Source: Salipiger abyssi
GTDB lineage: Bacteria; Pseudomonadota; Alphaproteobacteria; Rhodobacterales; Rhodobacteraceae
DNA: 64,000 nucleotides
Direction of reading: 5' to 3'
Assembly: GCF_001975705.1 (NCBI RefSeq)
Contig: NZ_CP015093.1
Span: 3,162,001 to 3,226,000, forward strand
Made by a program: the position numbers and the translations under genes. Shown here one piece after another: positions 17,129-26,326 of the stretch; within the stretch, counting starts at the first letter, position 1; each line of letters begins with the position of its first letter. The notes under the pieces were generated by a model. That model had not been told where the DNA came from. It did not search any database and was given only the letters and a program-made list of their open reading frames with translations.

Positions 17129-17204
17129 GGATTCGAACCCTCGAGACGGTTTCCCGCCTACTCCCTTAGCAGGGGAGCGCCTTCGACCACTCGGCCACGT
17201 CTCC
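17115..17204 (-). tRNA. tRNA-Ser (anticodon GCU)
   Basis: Read on the minus strand the gene begins GGAGACGTGGCCGAGTGG and ends CGTCTCCG followed by an encoded CCA. The acceptor stem GGAGACG/CGTCTCC pairs perfectly. The anticodon loop in CCCCTGCTAAGGGG carries GCT, the long variable arm (GTAGGCGGGAAACCGTC region) is the class II serine type, and the T loop GGTTCGAATCC is standard. It is the integration target of element 1. Confidence 0.95.
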
Positions 17205-17211
17205 GCCGACC

Positions 17212-17240
17212 CGTTTAGAGGGGGAGACGCCGAGAAACAA
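17212..17240 (-). promoter_or_regulatory. Candidate promoter of tRNA-Ser
   Basis: On the minus strand TTGTTT (17240-17235) and TAAACG (17217-17212) are separated by 17 bases and lie directly upstream of the tRNA 5' end. Spacing is ideal for a sigma-70 promoter; the -10 box matches only moderately. Confidence 0.45.
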
Positions 17241-17331
17241 GGCGAAAATACACTCTTTTTGCATCCGTTCGACACGGTGAAAATTCTTGCCAAACAGTAA
17301 AGGGCGTATGTCGCCGGGCCGCATGCGAAAG

Positions 17332-17336
17332 AGCGC
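17332..17336 (+). repeat. Target-site duplication, right-hand prophage end
   Basis: AGCGC immediately before the first prophage base; the identical pentamer follows the other prophage end at 56551-56555. A 5-bp duplication is the hallmark of Mu-type transposition. Confidence 0.85.
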
Positions 17337-17355
17337 TGTAGCGTGACAGCCAAAC
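17337..17355 (+). repeat. Right terminal inverted repeat of the prophage
   Basis: TGTAGCGTGACAGCCAAAC. The other end, read inward on the minus strand from 56550, is TGTACTGTGACAGACATTC; 14 of 19 positions match, including TGTA and GTGACAG. Mu-type ends start with TG and are bound by the MuA transposase. Confidence 0.85.
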
Positions 17356-17383
17356 TTGCAGTGTTTGACACGCAAACTTGCAG
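17351..17383 (+). promoter_or_regulatory. Candidate transposase-binding sites at the right end
   Basis: CAAACTTGCAG is repeated exactly at 17351-17361 and 17373-17383, 22 bases apart (about two helical turns), just inside the terminal repeat. This is how MuA end-binding sites R1 and R2 are spaced in Mu. Assignment is positional. Confidence 0.55.
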
Positions 17384-17398
17384 CAACGCGATTTTGAA

Positions 17399-17432
17399 GA
17401 ACGGCCATTGAAGGGCGCGCCAATGGCCGTTC
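17399..17432 (-). terminator. Perfect 12-bp hairpin after the last late gene
   Basis: GAACGGCCATTG at 17399-17410 and CAATGGCCGTTC at 17421-17432 pair fully across a ten-base loop. It lies 16 bases past the last gene of the late operon. On the minus strand it is followed by TTCAAAAT rather than a T-run, so termination may be weak or Rho-assisted. Confidence 0.55.
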
Positions 17433-17447
17433 GAACGGTCGAGACGA

Positions 17448-17768
17448 TCAGACCTCCAGCATCTCGTAGGCGGCGGCGACTGCATTGCAGGGCATGCCAT
17501 TGTTGGTCACGATGCGGCGCATAAGCGTCAGCTCCTCGGCTGTCACCTCGACTTCGCCACCGCCATAGATCCGCATTGCCAGCTTGCCTCGCTCCAGCGA
17601 CGACGACTCGGCCTCGCGGGTTGTGTTGACGATATGGCCGACATAGCGGCCCAGCGTCGCCTCGACAGCCGGACGGACCTCGGAGCCGTCCGCGTCGAGG
17701 ACGGGCGGGAACATGACGAGCGGGGTGCCGTCGAGATTGGTGATCGGCTGATCGAAGTCGATTTTCAT
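17448..17768 (-). CDS. Small protein at the end of the tail operon, unknown function
   Basis: A 106-residue acidic protein (MKIDFDQPITNLDGTPLVMFPP... AAAYEMLEV). A GGAAGT ribosome site precedes the ATG. The N-terminal 'F..PITNLDG.PL' pattern resembles small proteins often placed after tail fibres, which may act in fibre assembly or tail completion. The helical second half includes EVEVTAEELTLMRRIVTNNG. No firm family. It is the last prophage gene before the right end. Confidence 0.7.
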   Translation of the reverse strand: MKIDFDQPITNLDGTPLVMFPPVLDADGSEVRPAVEATLGRYVGHIVNTTREAESSSLERGKLAMRIYGGGEVEVTAEELTLMRRIVTNNGMPCNAVAAAYEMLEV

Positions 17769-17810
17769 GGTACTTCCTTTCTTCGGGGGGAGGTTTCAGG
17801 GGGGGGGATA

Positions 17811-18938
17811 TCAGGATACGACGGAGAGCTTGCGCAGCACCCCGTTCGCGTCTTTGATCGTCAGGGTGCCACTGGCTGTCTCGCCTGCCAGCGCTGCATA
17901 GGAGCCCATACGCACGTGCCCTGCGCCTGCCGGATCAAGCAAAAGGTCTGCGTCGTCATCGACGCCATCGACATAGATCCGGGCAGGGCTCCCTGTCCCG
18001 GCCGCGCCAATCGCCACATAGTTCAGCGCTACGGACCCGACCCCGTTGTTGAGAAAAAAGAACGGATGCTCAGCGTCATTCAAAAACGAAATACCGCTGT
18101 CATTGGCGCGCATGCCCATACGTGAGCTGGCCGCGCCGGTCATGTTTGCAGTGATATAGAACTGCTCGTAGGGACTTCCGGCCATGGCGCCAGCGGTGAA
18201 CCAACTGAACCGGGTGCCGTTTGCCTGCATATTGATGGCCCGGCGACCGCCGTCTGCCCACGGCTCCAACGCACCCGGCCCAAACGTTATGCCATTATAG
18301 AACGTGCTGCCGTTGGGAGCGATATAGAGCGCCACGTCCACCGGGTAGGAGGTCGCGTGCACGTTGGGGTCTGCGCCACTGCCAATGGTCAGGCCGCGCG
18401 TGGAGCCCGACAAAAATCGCCCGTGAGGCGTGATGCCGGGTGCGCCGTCATCAGCAGTCGGGCTTGGCCCCTTGTTGCCGACTTGCAGCTCCCCACCCCA
18501 GACGGACCCGGCCCCGGGCATGCGCACAGCGTCGAGGTAAAGGGCCCACCCGGGGCCGTCCGCATCATGGTTGGCCATATGGGATGCGAGGGTTATAGTT
18601 TTGTCGCCCGATGTCGTGTTTTTGCTCGTCGCCGCAAACGCACCCGCAATACCGTAGTCCGTGGCCACGACGATGGTGGCATTGTTGGCAAAGTATTCCA
18701 GATCCTCGGTTCCATCGAACACGCTCGGGTCAGTGAGCTGCGATACCGTCGTGGTGTTATTCCCAGCCGTCGCCCCCGAAAATCCCATGGCGTCACCAAA
18801 AAAGGCCCTGGGCGCTCTGGCGGCGGCGAACGGGGCTTTCCCCGCAGGCACTGTAGCGTTCGAGAAGAACACGCTTTCCGGCGCGCCCAGCTGAACACCG
18901 GTGCTGAAATCGACGGCGGCTACGTTGATGCGCTGCAT
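17811..18938 (-). CDS. Tail fibre / virion structural protein
   Basis: A 375-residue Gly/Ala/Thr-rich protein with many short beta-prone segments and a C-terminal motif DADLLLDPAGAGHVRMGSYAAL followed by SGTLTIKDANGVLRKLSVVS, commonly seen at the ends of phage fibre and appendage proteins. It sits three bases after the tailspike gene, as a second host-contact protein. It likely forms a trimer and binds the outer membrane. No catalytic residues were recognised. Confidence 0.75.
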   Translation of the reverse strand: MQRINVAAVDFSTGVQLGAPESVFFSNATVPAGKAPFAAARAPRAFFGDAMGFSGATAGNNTTTVSQLTDPSVFDGTEDLEYFANNATIVVATDYGIAGAFAATSKNTTSGDKTITLASHMANHDADGPGWALYLDAVRMPGAGSVWGGELQVGNKGPSPTADDGAPGITPHGRFLSGSTRGLTIGSGADPNVHATSYPVDVALYIAPNGSTFYNGITFGPGALEPWADGGRRAINMQANGTRFSWFTAGAMAGSPYEQFYITANMTGAASSRMGMRANDSGISFLNDAEHPFFFLNNGVGSVALNYVAIGAAGTGSPARIYVDGVDDDADLLLDPAGAGHVRMGSYAALAGETASGTLTIKDANGVLRKLSVVS

Positions 18939-18941
18939 GGT

Positions 18942-21551
18942 CTACGCCCCCAAGAATACATGGCCAGAGAATTTTATCGTGGTGGTCGCGGTGAGGTCAG
19001 ACACCTCCGCGCTGACCGGCGTTGTCGCCGCCGCCGGATAGCGCAGCAATGTAATCCGTCCGCTGGCGTCGTCTTCAATCTGTAACCCGAACCGCGTGCC
19101 CGCAGCCGCATAGTCATAGATCTCAAGCGACGCAGATCCATCGACGTATGTCGCAAACGGCAGGCCGATATCAGAAAGGTCGATCTTGATCTTACCCGTA
19201 GACGTATTTAGCCCGGTAAGGCTCACCCGTCCGCTGAACTTGATGCAGTTGCTGCTGACACGCTCCCACTGTCCGCGTGTTGCGAAGCCGTAGGAGAAAT
19301 TGGTAACACCGTCTGTTATGAGTGCAGGCGTCCAGCGGTTTGCATTTGTGGCAATGCCCCATACCTCGCCATCGGCTCCATAGTTCGGGCCTGAGATCAC
19401 GTAGCCACGACCCGAGCCGCTATCCACGCTGTTTAGGTTATCATAGGTCAGGATCTCTGCGGCAGGGTTTGCAGGGCGCACATGATTGTTTTTGACAACC
19501 ATGTGCGCCTTGGTCACATCCGAGTAGTTGCGCACGCCCGCGCCTGTATACCCGTCGAGAATGCAGTCCTGAATGTCCACCACATTTCCATCGGAGAGCG
19601 CTTCTGCGGTGATCTCAACGCAACTGTCGCCCTTGGTGACGAAGGTCACGCCGCGCGCGATCAACGAGGACATATTGGCGCTGCCGACTGTGAGCGGCGA
19701 GCTATCGACGCGTGTCGATCTCAGGACGGTTCCGGGCAACAGGCGAAGCTCGACCTCCGGGATATTTACGAAGACCGCCGCATAGTTCGCGCTGATCTGC
19801 GCACCATCGAGCGTGACAACACGCGTCATGTCCCCGACGGCACCGTCGATAACAGTGAAGCCGAACTCGGTCGCAGCGGCGACATCAGACTGCCACGGCA
19901 CGCCTTGCAGCGTCACATCACCACCACGCCACTGCATGGCGTAGTGAAAAATCTGGTCTGCGAGGCACCCGTCCCTGAACGTCCAGTCACCGCATCCCTC
20001 GTGACACGTATAGGCTGCGGCGTGGTTGTTGAGCGGCATGATGTTGTCGCAGATCACATCGAAACTGTCATTCCCGTCCACCACATGACGCAGCCGGATG
20101 CCGGTGATCCCGTCCGCCCTGCATATGGCGGACCTATCGAACCACACGCCGTAGAAACCGCTATCGAGATCTTCGGTGACTGGCCCGTAAGCATCGGTGT
20201 GACCCCGCAAAGTTGTGTTGATAGCAGAGGCTCTCTGTCCGTCCTTGAAATGGATCGCGCGCCCCTGAAAGCCCTCCACGTAAACGGGCTCGAAAGTGCA
20301 GTTGTAGTAGCCCTCAGAAAAGAGCGCCGCCGGGCCAAACCCGTTGGCCATCGCCTGCCGAACGCCGCCGCCCTGCCAGATGCCGCCGCTGATGCGCACG
20401 TCACGTACGGGCGTGTACGTATCGACCGTTACGGTGTGGGAGGTCGCGTCGTACTCGAAGCGCAGCGGCCGGTCGAGAGTGAGAGTATTGCCGGTCACAT
20501 CGGTAATTCTGACGGGCTCGCCCTTGTAGATCTCTTTGCCTGACAGGGTGTACCAGCGCTCTCCATCGCTTTGAATAAACGCCTGATCGCCTGCACTGAT
20601 GCCCGACGCCGAGGCCACGGTGATCGTGGTCGCCCGACGCCCGGTATCCGCAGAAAGTGTTGTGCTCGGACCTTCCTGACCGCGCACCTCAACGGGGGCT
20701 CGTACACGCCCCGTATTCCACCCATCGCCCGCCACAGCCAGCCAGCCGGTGAACGCAGTCGCGTCGATCCGTGTTGCACCGAACGCGATCTCCTGACCGT
20801 GCGCTGAAATCACGGCAGTGCCATCCATGCGCAGCGCCGCTCCGGTCGAATGCAGCTTGGTGCCAGCGGCGGCTGTGATGGCGGCCTGAATGATCGCGGT
20901 GCTATCGACCGTGCCTGTATAATCGGCGCCAAAATGACCGAAGTCCCAGGCCCCCGACGGGCAGGCGCCGGGCAGGTCCGCGATGGTGCCGTAAAGCGCA
21001 TGCCCGACTGGCATTTTGAGGTAGTTCCGCTCCCCGTCGCTGAACACTTTTCCGGGAGGAACCGCATTGCGGTTGCCAGCGACACCCCACCAGCTGACAA
21101 GCTGGTCGCGCCCAGCGAACGCGGGCATGGGATACCGGTCCTCAAGGCTGTCGCCCGCCTCGAATGTGGTGCTGCCTGCGCTGGCCGTGCTGATCACGCC
21201 CTCCCAAATGAGCACGTCAACATGGGTGATCCCGTCGGGCCAGCCATCGACCATGGTCAGTTCGGCCCCATCCCGCGTCCATTCCGTGCGCGGCTGATAA
21301 CTGCCGCCGGCCAGCACGATGACAGCATCGTCATTGGCGGGGGCAACTGGCAGGGTTATGGGGTTCGGAGGTGGCGCGCCTTCGTAGCGTTCGCTGCGCA
21401 TCCGCGACGAGGAGGTTATCAATCCTGTGTTCACGAGCGCAGTGGCCAGCGTGGCCAAGGCCACCCGGCCGAGTGAGCCGTCATAGTGGCCCAGAAGGTC
21501 GCTGACAGAGGCTAGTTGAGCCTTATCTACCGATCGCATCCCGTTGCTCAT
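18942..21551 (-). CDS. Tailspike-like protein with a parallel beta-helix
   Basis: An 869-residue protein. A short helical N-terminus (MRSVDKAQLASVSDLLGHYD) probably docks to the tail tip. The middle (about 200-700) begins with a pectate-lyase-like entry (DFGHFGADYTGTVDSTAIIQAAI) and continues with many repeating turns containing N and G ladders (VRISGGIWQGGGV, NCTFEPVYVEGFQGRAIHF, VVKNNHVRPANPAAEI), the signature of right-handed beta-helix tailspikes. The last about 100 residues form a separate beta domain. Such proteins recognise and sometimes cleave surface polysaccharide; whether this one is an enzyme is not visible. Confidence 0.8.
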   Translation of the reverse strand: MSNGMRSVDKAQLASVSDLLGHYDGSLGRVALATLATALVNTGLITSSSRMRSERYEGAPPPNPITLPVAPANDDAVIVLAGGSYQPRTEWTRDGAELTMVDGWPDGITHVDVLIWEGVISTASAGSTTFEAGDSLEDRYPMPAFAGRDQLVSWWGVAGNRNAVPPGKVFSDGERNYLKMPVGHALYGTIADLPGACPSGAWDFGHFGADYTGTVDSTAIIQAAITAAAGTKLHSTGAALRMDGTAVISAHGQEIAFGATRIDATAFTGWLAVAGDGWNTGRVRAPVEVRGQEGPSTTLSADTGRRATTITVASASGISAGDQAFIQSDGERWYTLSGKEIYKGEPVRITDVTGNTLTLDRPLRFEYDATSHTVTVDTYTPVRDVRISGGIWQGGGVRQAMANGFGPAALFSEGYYNCTFEPVYVEGFQGRAIHFKDGQRASAINTTLRGHTDAYGPVTEDLDSGFYGVWFDRSAICRADGITGIRLRHVVDGNDSFDVICDNIMPLNNHAAAYTCHEGCGDWTFRDGCLADQIFHYAMQWRGGDVTLQGVPWQSDVAAATEFGFTVIDGAVGDMTRVVTLDGAQISANYAAVFVNIPEVELRLLPGTVLRSTRVDSSPLTVGSANMSSLIARGVTFVTKGDSCVEITAEALSDGNVVDIQDCILDGYTGAGVRNYSDVTKAHMVVKNNHVRPANPAAEILTYDNLNSVDSGSGRGYVISGPNYGADGEVWGIATNANRWTPALITDGVTNFSYGFATRGQWERVSSNCIKFSGRVSLTGLNTSTGKIKIDLSDIGLPFATYVDGSASLEIYDYAAAGTRFGLQIEDDASGRITLLRYPAAATTPVSAEVSDLTATTTIKFSGHVFLGA

Positions 21552-21562
21552 CTCGTTCTCCG

Positions 21563-24500
21563 TTAAGCGATTTCGGCTGTGGCTGGCCCTGCGATACCTG
21601 CCAGGGCCTCGTCATTGCGGGGCTGCGCGTAGTAGTCCCAAGCGCCCTGCGGGGCGCAGGCGGAAGTACGCAAGTACAGTGTCACGTCATCGAGATGTCC
21701 CTCGAAATCACCGGACTTGAGGAACTCAAGATGGGTCGTACCCGCCGTCACGGTCAGCTCCGCATAGTGGCGGCCGTTCGCGTTGACCTCTGCGGCTGAC
21801 ACCACGGCGCCACCTGTCAGCCGAGCGGTGACCGTGCCGGACTGGCGATCCGAGATCCGATAGGCCAGACGCAGAACCTGGCCGGCGCTTACGGCAATCG
21901 ACTGGCTGAGGACCGTTTCGGTCAGCGGCGTGGCGCTGGCGGCGGCGTAGCCGCTTTCGATGGTCCAGCCCGTCCCGGCGACCCATGCAGAAGCGTCGGA
22001 AAACTGACCGTTGGCGATAATTGTCTGGCGGGTCGCGTCGCCATCCATGAGCGAGATCGTGCTGCCAGCCGTGACCGGGACCGGATCGCCGACGGCGTGC
22101 ATTTCGGTATCGAGCATTCCTCCGGCAGGCACGCGGAAGAGCTGCATTCCGGTGGTGGCTCCCGAGGGCACAGCCATGGTGATCGTCGCGCTGCCGAGCC
22201 CGCTGCTCGCTGTGATGGCCTGCGCATCCAGATCGTCCGGCAGCGCAGGGTCGTCCTGACCGACAGTGATGGTCACGACCGGCGAATAGGCGCTCTCTGT
22301 ATCACCAACGGCGATGGCCACGGCGCGCAGCTCAACCTGGTCGCCAACCACATACCCTTCGATCAGGCCGGCTCCCTGAGCGACCGGAACCGTTACAGAT
22401 GACCAGCCATTCGGTCCCTCATAGCGATGCTCGATTCGATACGACTTCAGCAGCGCGGAGCCTTCGCCCGGCGCGAGCTGCACGGTGATCTCGCGAGGGC
22501 CAGTATCTTCCCCGGATGCCAGGCTTTCGAAGATCTCAAGCCCCGACCGGATGGACACCCATTTCGGCGATCCCGGTGCAGGCCCGACATATTCAACCTC
22601 ATCGCCAATGCGCCCGGTCCATGGCGGAGCCACGTAGGCGTCAGTCAGCTCGTCGATGATCGGTGCGTGCGCGACCATGCGCACAACGGAGGTGAACTCC
22701 TCGCCAGCCTCGACCCCTTGTATCACGACTGGATAGCTGTCGGCTGCGGCTGGGCCAAAATGCACCAGGTCGCCCTCCTGGGGCGTCACACCGGAACCGA
22801 CAAGCAGCAGCGTGCCGGTTTCGCCCGGTACTGTCCGGACGAGCCGCAGCACGGATTGCCCCACCGTATCCTGATCCTCACCCGGCGCAGGCTCGGGGAA
22901 ATGCCGGAAACGCATGGCATATGTCTCGCCTTCGAGCATGGAGACCAGTTCGTCCAGGACGACGATCTCACCCTCCACCGCTCGCACCCGTCCGACATAC
23001 TGGTGCTCGGTCAGCAAGTAGTTCGAGAACATAACCAGGTCGCCGCGTGTCGCGGTCCTCACGCCGTGATCCTGCGTTGCCTGATGCACATCCGGTCGGT
23101 GGATCAGCTCATAGGCGCGGCGGGTCGCCTCGCGCGCGATCTCGGCGGGGTCTGTCTTGCCAGGCATTTCCAGCACTTCGGTGAGGTTGATCGGCCCGTC
23201 ATAGCCCGGCCAGCGCACCAGGCGCTCGGCCTCGTTGTAATCGTCTGTGGCGTCGCGAAACTTGACGCGGAAGCCATGCGGCGGCTCGAAATAGCTGCGG
23301 GTCGTGCTGAGTTCGTCGGCATTGCGCGGATTGATATGATCGACGATCAGGCTCTGCGGCCGGTCGATTACGACACCCCATTTACCGCCCATGCGTCGGG
23401 GCATCGCACGTCCGGCGGCGGCGATCACCGTCAGCACATCGCGCAGTGTCATGCTTTCGTCCTCGAAGACGTGATCGAACTTCAGATCCTTCAGCCGGCA
23501 GAAATCGTGCCAGTCCTGAAGCTCTTCGAGATCAATATCCTCGTCTGCGCTTGGCTTGGGGTTTGCCTCAGATTGGAGCGCCAGCCGATAATACGACGCG
23601 GGATTGCTGGTCGCACGCTCGACCCATTCCCCCGTCTCATGGTCCCAATCCGGGCAGATCCGGCTGCACAGCGCGTTGAAATTGTCGATCTGTCCGTTGA
23701 ACTGCGCGGTGGCCCGACCACGAAAACCGACTTTGGTCACCTTACCGTCATAGGCGATCGGGTTCTCCGGCCGAACCGTTTGCAGCGCCGCCCAGACCAG
23801 CCGCTTGATATAGCGCTCGTTCGGTCCCGGACTGTCCATGAGCGTGACCTGCACCTGCCAGCGACCGCGCGTCGGCAGATCCCATGTATATTGGCGGAAA
23901 AAGGATTCCTGTTTTTTCGCGCGGAAGGTCAGTGTCGTGACCTCCTGCCAGGGATCGGAGGAGGTCAGCCGCTGTGCGATGCGGACGCTGACGCGGTACT
24001 CCTTCTTGTCGCCTTCGCGGTTGTAGCGGATCAGGCCTGCGGGGAACCAGAAGATCACCGAGGCGGCTGCCGCATCCTTTCCGGTAGACCGCACAACCGG
24101 TGTTTCGATGCTCGGACCGTCGATCCGCTCGCCGGCATCATCGGTCGGCCAGGGCCGCTCCAGCTCCGCACCGACGCGCTCTTCCACCACCTGCCACGGG
24201 TAGAGGCCGAGGGAAGTGTTTGCCGGCAAATCGGTATGGGTTTCGGTTTCGATCTCGTCGAATTCGTCGATCGACGTGTCGCCCAAACGGATATCGCTCA
24301 ACTCGACATTGCCGCCGCCGAAGAGGAAGGCTGCGCGGATATACTGGATATCTCCGACGATCTCGCTCCAGCTCGACCCGGCGAAAGGCGGGGCATAGCG
24401 GATCGTACCCATGATCTCCGGCACCGCGCCATCCGGGCGCATCTCGTTGCGGAAACCGGAAATCTGATACCGGTTCCTGACCTTGTCGGGCTCCGGCGGC

Positions 24501-24937
24501 GGAAACATCGAGTTGATCAGCAGGTTCCCGACCGCCGTCGTGCCCATCATGATCAGAGCGCCCCAGGCTTCCGCCCCGAGGCCGAAGGTGCCAGCCAGCA
24601 TCGGCCCAAAATATGCCCCCAGCGCCACCGCCGCGACCGCCACCACGATCTGCAACACCGATTTCATGGCGCCGTCGCCGGGCGCCAGGCGCAGAACCAC
24701 GCGCACGCCCGGCCGGGGGCGGGCAATATGCCAGATTGCCGGATCGACAATCTGCACGCCCTGGTCGGTCACCAGCGCAACGCGAACCCGGCGCCGTGCA
24801 GCCTCCGGCAGGCCGGGCATCGCAATTGTCACGATCTCGGAGAGCGTCGCGCCTTCTTGAACTTCGAGATCGACACGCCCGGCGCCGGGATCGAACATAG
24901 GCGCTGCGAGGACGGGGATATTGCGCGGTCTGGTCAT
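21563..24937 (-). CDS. Host-specificity / tail tip protein (gpJ-like)
   Basis: A 1124-residue central tail tip protein. The first about 100 residues resemble the MoaD-like N-terminal domain of J proteins; a hydrophobic stretch (VLQIVVAVAAVALGAYFGPMLAG) follows; residues about 130-650 are the tip-attachment body (NRYQISGFRNEMRPDGAVPEIMGTIR at its start); the rest consists of fibronectin-like and carbohydrate-binding-like beta domains (a lectin-like fold near 'ANGQFSDASAWVAGTGWTI'). It closes the tail tube and contacts the receptor. Its start overlaps the NlpC gene end by four bases. Confidence 0.9.
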   Translation of the reverse strand: MTRPRNIPVLAAPMFDPGAGRVDLEVQEGATLSEIVTIAMPGLPEAARRRVRVALVTDQGVQIVDPAIWHIARPRPGVRVVLRLAPGDGAMKSVLQIVVAVAAVALGAYFGPMLAGTFGLGAEAWGALIMMGTTAVGNLLINSMFPPPEPDKVRNRYQISGFRNEMRPDGAVPEIMGTIRYAPPFAGSSWSEIVGDIQYIRAAFLFGGGNVELSDIRLGDTSIDEFDEIETETHTDLPANTSLGLYPWQVVEERVGAELERPWPTDDAGERIDGPSIETPVVRSTGKDAAAASVIFWFPAGLIRYNREGDKKEYRVSVRIAQRLTSSDPWQEVTTLTFRAKKQESFFRQYTWDLPTRGRWQVQVTLMDSPGPNERYIKRLVWAALQTVRPENPIAYDGKVTKVGFRGRATAQFNGQIDNFNALCSRICPDWDHETGEWVERATSNPASYYRLALQSEANPKPSADEDIDLEELQDWHDFCRLKDLKFDHVFEDESMTLRDVLTVIAAAGRAMPRRMGGKWGVVIDRPQSLIVDHINPRNADELSTTRSYFEPPHGFRVKFRDATDDYNEAERLVRWPGYDGPINLTEVLEMPGKTDPAEIAREATRRAYELIHRPDVHQATQDHGVRTATRGDLVMFSNYLLTEHQYVGRVRAVEGEIVVLDELVSMLEGETYAMRFRHFPEPAPGEDQDTVGQSVLRLVRTVPGETGTLLLVGSGVTPQEGDLVHFGPAAADSYPVVIQGVEAGEEFTSVVRMVAHAPIIDELTDAYVAPPWTGRIGDEVEYVGPAPGSPKWVSIRSGLEIFESLASGEDTGPREITVQLAPGEGSALLKSYRIEHRYEGPNGWSSVTVPVAQGAGLIEGYVVGDQVELRAVAIAVGDTESAYSPVVTITVGQDDPALPDDLDAQAITASSGLGSATITMAVPSGATTGMQLFRVPAGGMLDTEMHAVGDPVPVTAGSTISLMDGDATRQTIIANGQFSDASAWVAGTGWTIESGYAAASATPLTETVLSQSIAVSAGQVLRLAYRISDRQSGTVTARLTGGAVVSAAEVNANGRHYAELTVTAGTTHLEFLKSGDFEGHLDDVTLYLRTSACAPQGAWDYYAQPRNDEALAGIAGPATAEIA

Positions 24938-25377
24938 CGTGCGGCAAGCCCGATCAGCTCGACATGGCGATAAACGCCGTTAAGACGCGGCCTCCACCGG
25001 CCCACATCATAGCTCTCCACCTTCGCGCAATCGCCGGAGGAGACGTGGATCATCAGCCCGTGGCGGATCACTATGCCCACATGAGCATTCCAGCGGTCTC
25101 GCCGGAACACGGCGATGTCGAAGGCAACAGCCGGCCCGTCCACCGGCACCCACAGTGGTGATGCGGCCTCGCCGGCGATCAGCGCGGCGATCTCCGCATG
25201 CTCGCCCTCGGCGCCTTGACCGAGGTATTCCGGCAGGCTCACGCCGAGCTCTTCCTGGTAGATGATGCAGGCGAGCCCCCAGCAGTCGCAGCCCAGCCGG
25301 GTGCGGCCGTATTCCTGATAGGGGATACCCACGAACCTGTTTGGCCAATCCATCATGTCGCGTGCCTCCCTGTTCAT
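24934..25377 (-). CDS. NlpC/P60 family tail-tip peptidase (lambda gpK-like)
   Basis: A 147-residue cysteine peptidase fold: RFVGIPYQEYGRTRLGCDCWGLA gives the catalytic Cys, NAHVGIVIRHGLMIHVSS gives the His. In flexible-tailed phages this protein is part of the tail tip and cuts peptidoglycan during DNA entry or processes the tip. The ATG at 25377 overlaps the previous stop as ATGA; the more upstream frame extension is excluded for that reason. Confidence 0.88.
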   Translation of the reverse strand: MNREARDMMDWPNRFVGIPYQEYGRTRLGCDCWGLACIIYQEELGVSLPEYLGQGAEGEHAEIAALIAGEAASPLWVPVDGPAVAFDIAVFRRDRWNAHVGIVIRHGLMIHVSSGDCAKVESYDVGRWRPRLNGVYRHVELIGLAAR

Positions 25378-25904
25378 CGGTGCAGCCCCGGGAACCACGA
25401 GCGGGACATACGGGCCTTGGGGAAAGGCTCGTTCTCGCGCTCCTCGAAGCTGTAGGTGATGGTGATCTCGGTGCCGGTGATCACGGCTGAGGTGATTTCC
25501 AGCCCCAGCGCCTGCTCGATCGGATCGTTGGGCATATCCGCCATGACCGTGGCCAGACTGATGCCCGCCAGATCGGTGTAGGAGCGGACAAGCTCCGCCA
25601 TTGCGGGGCTGAGATTATCCAGGATCAGCTGGCCGGCTTCAGGCGTATCGTCCAGATCGGATGGCAGGATCGCCGCCGCGATCACGAACAGGAAAGGCTC
25701 CGTCTCGGGGTCGGCGCCGAGCCAGGACGACCGGGTTCCCCGGATCTGCCCTTCATCCGTAACCGAGATCAGATCTGCATTGTCAGTCGACAACCGGATC
25801 GGAGCGTCGAGCTGCGCATGGGTGATTTCGATCAGGATCACCGGCAGCTCGTCCGAGACCTCCGCATCCATCATCTGGCGGGCGTTGAGGGAAACGCGTC
25901 TCAT
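25374..25904 (-). CDS. Tail tip protein, DUF1833-like (lambda gpL position)
   Basis: A 176-residue protein starting MRRVSLNARQMMDAEVSDELPVILIEITHAQL, with SYTDLAGISLATVMADMPNDPIEQALGLEITSAVITGTEITITYSFEERENEPFP. This is the pattern of the DUF1833 family found between tape measure and NlpC genes in lambda-like tails. The ATG overlaps the upstream stop (ATGA). Confidence 0.8.
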   Translation of the reverse strand: MRRVSLNARQMMDAEVSDELPVILIEITHAQLDAPIRLSTDNADLISVTDEGQIRGTRSSWLGADPETEPFLFVIAAAILPSDLDDTPEAGQLILDNLSPAMAELVRSYTDLAGISLATVMADMPNDPIEQALGLEITSAVITGTEITITYSFEERENEPFPKARMSRSWFPGLHR

Positions 25905-26326
25905 GGCAGCACCGCGACAGTGAAGGTCAACCGGAACTTGACCTGCTCGACAACGGTCTCCTTCGGCAGCTCGGCGCCGAACAGACAAAGCCATTGCGCC
26001 GACATGAGAATTGGCACGCCGTTTTCATCGAGCACCGCCGTGCCGTTTTCATCGAGCATCGCCCACCCGTCGGTGGTCGGATCAGGCATCCGGAAAACGC
26101 GGGACCCGAAGTTGGTGTCCTGCTCGAAAAACCGGTCGAAGACGCCCTTTTGCAGCCGGGTGCAGACCAGAGACAAGGAAACGGGCTTTGCGACCGCCGA
26201 ATAGCGCCGGCGGTAGCGCGGTCCGCCGGTTTCTCCACGCCGCTTCTGACGTGGATCATTCCATCCGGCGTTCCAGCTATTGCGCTCGGGCTTGTCGAGT
26301 TCGGAGGGCCAGTTCAGTGGTGTCAT
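25901..26326 (-). CDS. Minor tail protein of unknown family (lambda gpM position)
   Basis: A 141-residue protein with a Trp- and Arg-rich start (MTPLNWPSELDKPERNSWNAGWND) and a body of beta strands. An internal duplication reads AMLDENGTAVLDENGVPIL: nine near-identical codons in tandem. It is translationally coupled to the tape measure gene upstream and DUF1833 downstream (four-base overlaps), so it is part of tail-tip assembly. Confidence 0.7.
   Translation of the reverse strand: MTPLNWPSELDKPERNSWNAGWNDPRQKRRGETGGPRYRRRYSAVAKPVSLSLVCTRLQKGVFDRFFEQDTNFGSRVFRMPDPTTDGWAMLDENGTAVLDENGVPILMSAQWLCLFGAELPKETVVEQVKFRLTFTVAVLP

Noticed and set aside
17233..17243. GAAACAAGGCG near the tRNA also found inverted near 56330, first taken as prophage ends
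   Set aside because: No TG terminus or matching 5-bp flank; the TGTA...GTGACAG pair with AGCGC duplication explains the ends better, and part of this sequence is a plausible tRNA promoter.
22427..24973. 848-codon plus-strand open frame opposite the tail tip gene
   Set aside because: Antisense shadow of the gpJ-like gene; composition rich in Arg/His/Pro and no family features.
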